Source of the DNA: Bacteroidaceae bacterium
Lineage (GTDB): Bacteria > Bacteroidota > Bacteroidia > Bacteroidales > Bacteroidaceae
Assembly (NCBI GenBank): GCA_900770655.1
Contig: CAAGLA010000002.1
Location: 1 to 8,159 of the forward strand
Direction of reading: 5' to 3'
DNA: 8,159 nt
Below the pieces are notes generated by a model, which was not told the DNA's origin, ran no database searches, and saw only the letters and a list, made by a program, of their open reading frames with translations. Below, piece by piece: positions 6,196 through 8,159 of the stretch (position 1 is the first letter of the stretch; every line of letters begins with the position of its first letter). The position numbers and the translations under genes are program-made.

Positions 6196-6237
6196 CGCCA
6201 GTAGAGGCCAAAGGCAATGACAAAAACAACGCAAACC

Positions 6238-6275
6238 GTGTCATCCTGAGCGCAAGTGAAGGATCTAAAGCGCAC
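6238..6275 (+). repeat. Dispersed intergenic repeat, copy D
   Basis: GTGTCATCCTGAGCGCAAG followed by TGAAGGATCTAAAGCGCAC is the cleanest copy in the window and the best query for counting the family in the genome. It lies just outside the terminator of the minus-strand peptide gene. Confidence 0.75.
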
Positions 6276-6297
6276 TGAAAAGAGATGCTATATATGT

Positions 6298-6327
6298 AAA
6301 AAAAATAAAGAAGCATTTTTTGCTTCT
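6298..6327 (-). terminator. Intrinsic terminator of the peptide gene
   Basis: On the minus strand AGAAGCA (6327-6321) and TGCTTCT (6315-6309) form a 7-bp stem around five A's, followed by TTATTTTTTTT. The stem begins 7 nt after the peptide stop codon, so it ends the lipoprotein-peptide transcript. Confidence 0.8.
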
Positions 6328-6334
6328 CTATTTC

Positions 6335-6487
6335 TTAGTTCCAAAGACTACCCCAAGTGGCAACTTTGTCATCACCGGCAGTTTCGGGTCCCGAAATATT
6401 TCTATAGGCCGGAGCCGATGCTGCAAGAACAGTTTCGGTTTCAATAATCACCTCGGCAGCAAGAGGTGACAAATAAACTTTCTTCAT
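6335..6487 (-). CDS. 50-residue peptide with MKK…LAAS leader-like start
   Basis: ATG at 6487 opens a 50-codon frame beginning MKKVYLSPLAAEVI and ending VATWGSLWN. Tiny genes of this pattern (MKK, Tyr and Pro within ten residues, a hydrophobic/acidic stretch, then LAxS and a Gly/Asp/Trp-rich tail) recur in Bacteroidales genomes. I know of no established function. Here the LAAS lies at residues 21-24. The segment before it is not hydrophobic enough for an ordinary signal peptide. Support for a real gene comes from its place 35 nt after the lipoprotein gene and 7 nt before a clear terminator. A longer in-frame extension to 6559 would overlap the lipoprotein gene and is unlikely. A precursor peptide or an envelope-associated micropeptide are possibilities only. 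Confidence 0.7.
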   Translation of the reverse strand: MKKVYLSPLAAEVIIETETVLAASAPAYRNISGPETAGDDKVATWGSLWN

Positions 6488-6522
6488 AGAAATCCTTTCT
6501 TTTATTATACAACATTGACGTT

Positions 6523-6933
6523 CTATTTCTTTCCTACAGGAAGGAAACTGCAACTCCACTCAGAGGGCACTGTGTCGCAGGCAGTGTTCAACGAATCGCC
6601 ATAGACCACTACCTTGAGTTCCTTATCGTAGGTTGCATAGTATAAACAATAGTGCACACCATTTAGTTCTACCGAAAAGTCGCTGAACGGAAATTTCTTG
6701 CGGTGTACATCGTATTTGCCGGCGCCCAGCACTGCCCCGCTCGACTTTAAAGAGAATTGGGCATCGCTCGCTGTTGTGAATTTAAGTATTAGGGTATCGT
6801 TTTTATAGGGAGCAGCCCATTTTTGGCCTTTGTATGGGGCGAATTCGCCGTTGCTGAAATTGACACAAGAGAAAAGGAGTGCCGGCAACAAGAAGAAGGG
6901 AAGAAGGTTTCTAAAGATGGTTTTCTGTTTCAT
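6523..6933 (-). CDS. Small lipoprotein of unknown function
   Basis: A 136-residue protein with a type II signal peptide: positive start MKQKTIFRN, hydrophobic LLPFFLLPALL and lipobox LFSC with the lipidated Cys23. The mature part of about 114 residues is mainly beta in character (DTLILKFTTASDAQFSL, FSVELNGVHYCLYYATYD, LKVVVYGDS, WSCSFLPV). Its size would suit a small barrel or sandwich in the envelope, but I recognise no family motif. The residues after Cys23 (VNFSNGEF) do not clearly match the acidic surface-export signal of Bacteroidetes lipoproteins, so a periplasmic-facing location is possible. It contains two Cys in the mature part (YCLYY and SCSF) beyond Cys23 and one in TACDT. It leads an apparent two-gene unit with the 50-residue peptide 35 nt downstream. 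I could not identify its promoter. Confidence 0.8.
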   Translation of the reverse strand: MKQKTIFRNLLPFFLLPALLFSCVNFSNGEFAPYKGQKWAAPYKNDTLILKFTTASDAQFSLKSSGAVLGAGKYDVHRKKFPFSDFSVELNGVHYCLYYATYDKELKVVVYGDSLNTACDTVPSEWSCSFLPVGKK

Positions 6934-7090
6934 AGTAGTTTTGTTTATTGGTTAGTGTTATTTCCCGTTAGTGGTTTTATATATAACAAACGGCAACTGT
7001 GTTTTGTTCGTTACATATACAAAAAAGCGCGGTACTTTTTGCATCATCTTCTAAGCAGGTGTTTGGCATACCCCAGAAACAGACAACGAC

Positions 7091-7115
7091 AAAAAGCCCG
7101 CGCCGTAGCGCAGGC
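7091..7115 (-). terminator. Strong terminator with UNCG-type tetraloop
   Basis: On the minus strand GCCTGCGC-TACG-GCGCGGGC folds into an 8-bp stem with one U·G pair, closed by C(UACG)G, a member of the stable UNCG tetraloop class. TTTTT follows at once. On the plus strand the stem is followed by ATTTT, so weak two-way activity is possible. It lies 180 nt beyond the nqrF terminator, so it probably ends a separate transcript. Confidence 0.75.
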
Positions 7116-7252
7116 ATTTTAACCGCTTCGTGTTTCTGTAAAACAATGTCGCCAAACTTTGCTTAGTTACGAATCAATTAAAACGCTTTTGTAATATGTA
7201 AAAAATGTGCGCAAGGTGCGCTTTTACTCCATAGGCAATAGTTTTATATTTC
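7091..7252 (-). ncRNA. Candidate small RNA
   Basis: A perfect -7 box match, TAAATTTG, lies on the minus strand at 7264-7257, just beyond the nqrF terminator, and a UNCG-capped terminator follows at 7115-7091. A transcript starting near 7250 would be about 160 nt and has no reading frame of note. A standard -33 TTTG is missing. It matches no RNA family I can recognise. It could instead be the long leader of the lipoprotein gene, with the hairpin acting as an attenuator. Confidence 0.25.
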
Positions 7253-7297
7253 AGCGCAAATTTATGAAAATATTTATAATATAACAGCGATGCAGTA

Positions 7298-7334
7298 TAA
7301 AAATAGAGAGCCCGACGTGTGCGCCGGACTCTCT
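7298..7334 (-). terminator. Intrinsic terminator of nqrF
   Basis: On the minus strand AGAGAGTCCG (7334-7325) pairs with CGGGCTCTCT (7314-7305) over 10 positions, one of them U·G, around a 10-nt loop, followed by ATTTTTATA. It starts 14 nt after the nqrF stop codon and so marks the end of the nqr operon, in which nqrF is normally the last gene. Confidence 0.88.
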
Positions 7335-7348
7335 ACCTGTTTTAATTA

Positions 7349-8158
7349 TTAACCTCCGAAGTTATCGTACATAATAGACTTCTCTTCTACGCCCAAATCG
7401 GTGAGCATACCTACAACGGCCTTTGACATTGGGCCGGGGCCACACATATAGTACTCGATATCTTCGGGTGCCTCGTGGTCCTTGAGATATGTTTCGTAGA
7501 TTACCTGATGTACAAAGCCGGCTGTGTACTTCACGCCTGCTGCGTCGGCTGCAGGGTCGGGACGGTCGAGCGCGAGGTGGAATGTGAAGTTCGGGAACTC
7601 CTTTTCCAACTGCAAGAAGTCTTCGAGGTAGAATACCTCGTTAAGAGCACGCGCACCGTAGAAGTAGGTCATTACACGGTCTGTTGTCTTCAAGGTCTTT
7701 GTCATATGCATAATTTGTGCACGGAGAGGAGCCATACCGGCACCACCACCTACCCACATCATCTCTTTCTTTGAGTCGAAGATTGGGTGGAAGTCGCCAT
7801 AAGGACCACTCATAATTACCTTGTCACCGGGTTTGAGGGTGAAGATATAAGACGATGCTATACCGCAAGGTACATCCATAAAGCCTGAACGGTCGGGCTT
7901 GAAAGGTGGTGTTGCTATGCGCACGGTGAGCATAATGCGGTCACCCTCGGCCGGGTAGTTGGCCATTGAGTATGCACGTATTGTCTCTTCGGTGTTCTTG
8001 CACTTGAGGCCAAGCAAGCCGAACTTCTCCCAAGCGGGCAGATACTCGTCGCCAATGAGGCTCTTGTCGATATCCTTGTCGTATGTCATATCGTATGCAG
8101 GAATCTTTATCTGTGCGTATGAGCCGGGAACGAAGTCCATATGCTCGCCCGGAGGCAA
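7349..8158 (-). CDS. nqrF: Na+-translocating NADH:quinone reductase subunit F, C-terminal part
   Basis: The last 269 codons of NqrF, the subunit that takes electrons from NADH into the inner-membrane Na+-pumping Nqr complex. The frame is open at the right edge; the outermost codon is TTG, an internal Leu (LPPGEHMDFVPGSYAQI), not a start. The FAD-binding motif RxYS is seen as RAYSMANYP (window residues 61-69), the NAD-binding loop as GGGAGMAPLR, followed by MCGPGPMSKAV and the C-terminal DNFGG. Family members are about 410-430 residues, so the missing part is the N-terminal membrane helix and the 2Fe-2S domain. An insertion between the FAD-domain strands (KDIDKSLIGDEYLPAWEKF) agrees with NqrF rather than other ferredoxin reductases. 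A strong terminator follows. Confidence 0.96.
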   Translation of the reverse strand: MPPGEHMDFVPGSYAQIKIPAYDMTYDKDIDKSLIGDEYLPAWEKFGLLGLKCKNTEETIRAYSMANYPAEGDRIMLTVRIATPPFKPDRSGFMDVPCGIASSYIFTLKPGDKVIMSGPYGDFHPIFDSKKEMMWVGGGAGMAPLRAQIMHMTKTLKTTDRVMTYFYGARALNEVFYLEDFLQLEKEFPNFTFHLALDRPDPAADAAGVKYTAGFVHQVIYETYLKDHEAPEDIEYYMCGPGPMSKAVVGMLTDLGVEEKSIMYDNFGG

Positions 8159-8159
8159 T

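Larger units (their letters stand above)
6934..7297. other. Non-coding interval upstream of the lipoprotein gene
   Basis: No credible gene is seen in about 365 bp. A 46-codon minus-strand frame starting inside the 7096-7115 hairpin exists but looks random. The interval holds a strong minus-strand terminator (7091-7115), a possible small RNA ahead of it, a weaker inverted repeat AAAAAG/CTTTTT near 7021-7040 and the unrecognised promoter of the lipoprotein gene. Confidence 0.55.

Noticed and set aside
6985..7125. Minus-strand frame of about 46 codons beginning in the UACG hairpin
   Set aside because: It starts inside a strong terminator, has no signal or family features and no plausible upstream promoter.

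Overview
The window looks like a chromosomal segment from a member of the Bacteroidales, most likely Prevotella-like. The reasons are a secreted protein with the C-terminal tail typical of Prevotella surface proteins (…IYDLTGRR…), the NqrF subunit of a Na+-pumping NADH dehydrogenase, a FPGG-type TonB C-terminal protein, a tiny MKK…LAAS peptide gene, promoter-like TAnnTTTG boxes and no obvious Shine-Dalgarno sequences. All functional calls rest on reading the sequence and on family knowledge; no search was run.

Left third (1-2937): a large minus-strand gene for a modular secreted or surface protein starts near 2349 and stays open through base 1. Facing away from it on the plus strand is a short wreck of a related gene (2646-2937). 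It keeps a signal peptide and the same C-terminal tail, but has a nonsense codon and a 7-bp tandem duplication that shifts the frame. The two genes share an inverted 3' segment and a 16-17 nt hairpin near their transcription starts, so they look like divergent paralogues, one of which collapsed.

Middle (2938-6069): about 490 bp of non-coding DNA full of palindromic elements leads into a plus-strand cluster of three closely packed genes. These are an O-acetylhomoserine sulfhydrylase (MetY type, sulfur assimilation into homocysteine), a small TonB C-terminal-domain protein and a PgeF/YfiH-type multicopper-oxidase-fold enzyme. Gaps of 21 and 7 nt suggest co-transcription. A perfect 9-bp dyad overlaps the presumed metY start site and could be an operator.

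Right third (6070-8159): about 225 bp of repeats from a dispersed intergenic family separates the plus-strand cluster from a convergent minus-strand pair, a small lipoprotein gene followed after 35 nt by a 50-residue peptide gene with its own terminator. Beyond a non-coding interval of about 415 bp lies the end of nqrF on the minus strand. That interval holds two strong minus-strand terminators and a possible small RNA. nqrF is cut by the right edge of the window.

I see no tRNA, rRNA, CRISPR array, transposase or phage gene. The most unusual material is the divergent gene and pseudogene pair with its inverted repeats, the lipoprotein and micropeptide unit, and the candidate small RNA and operator.
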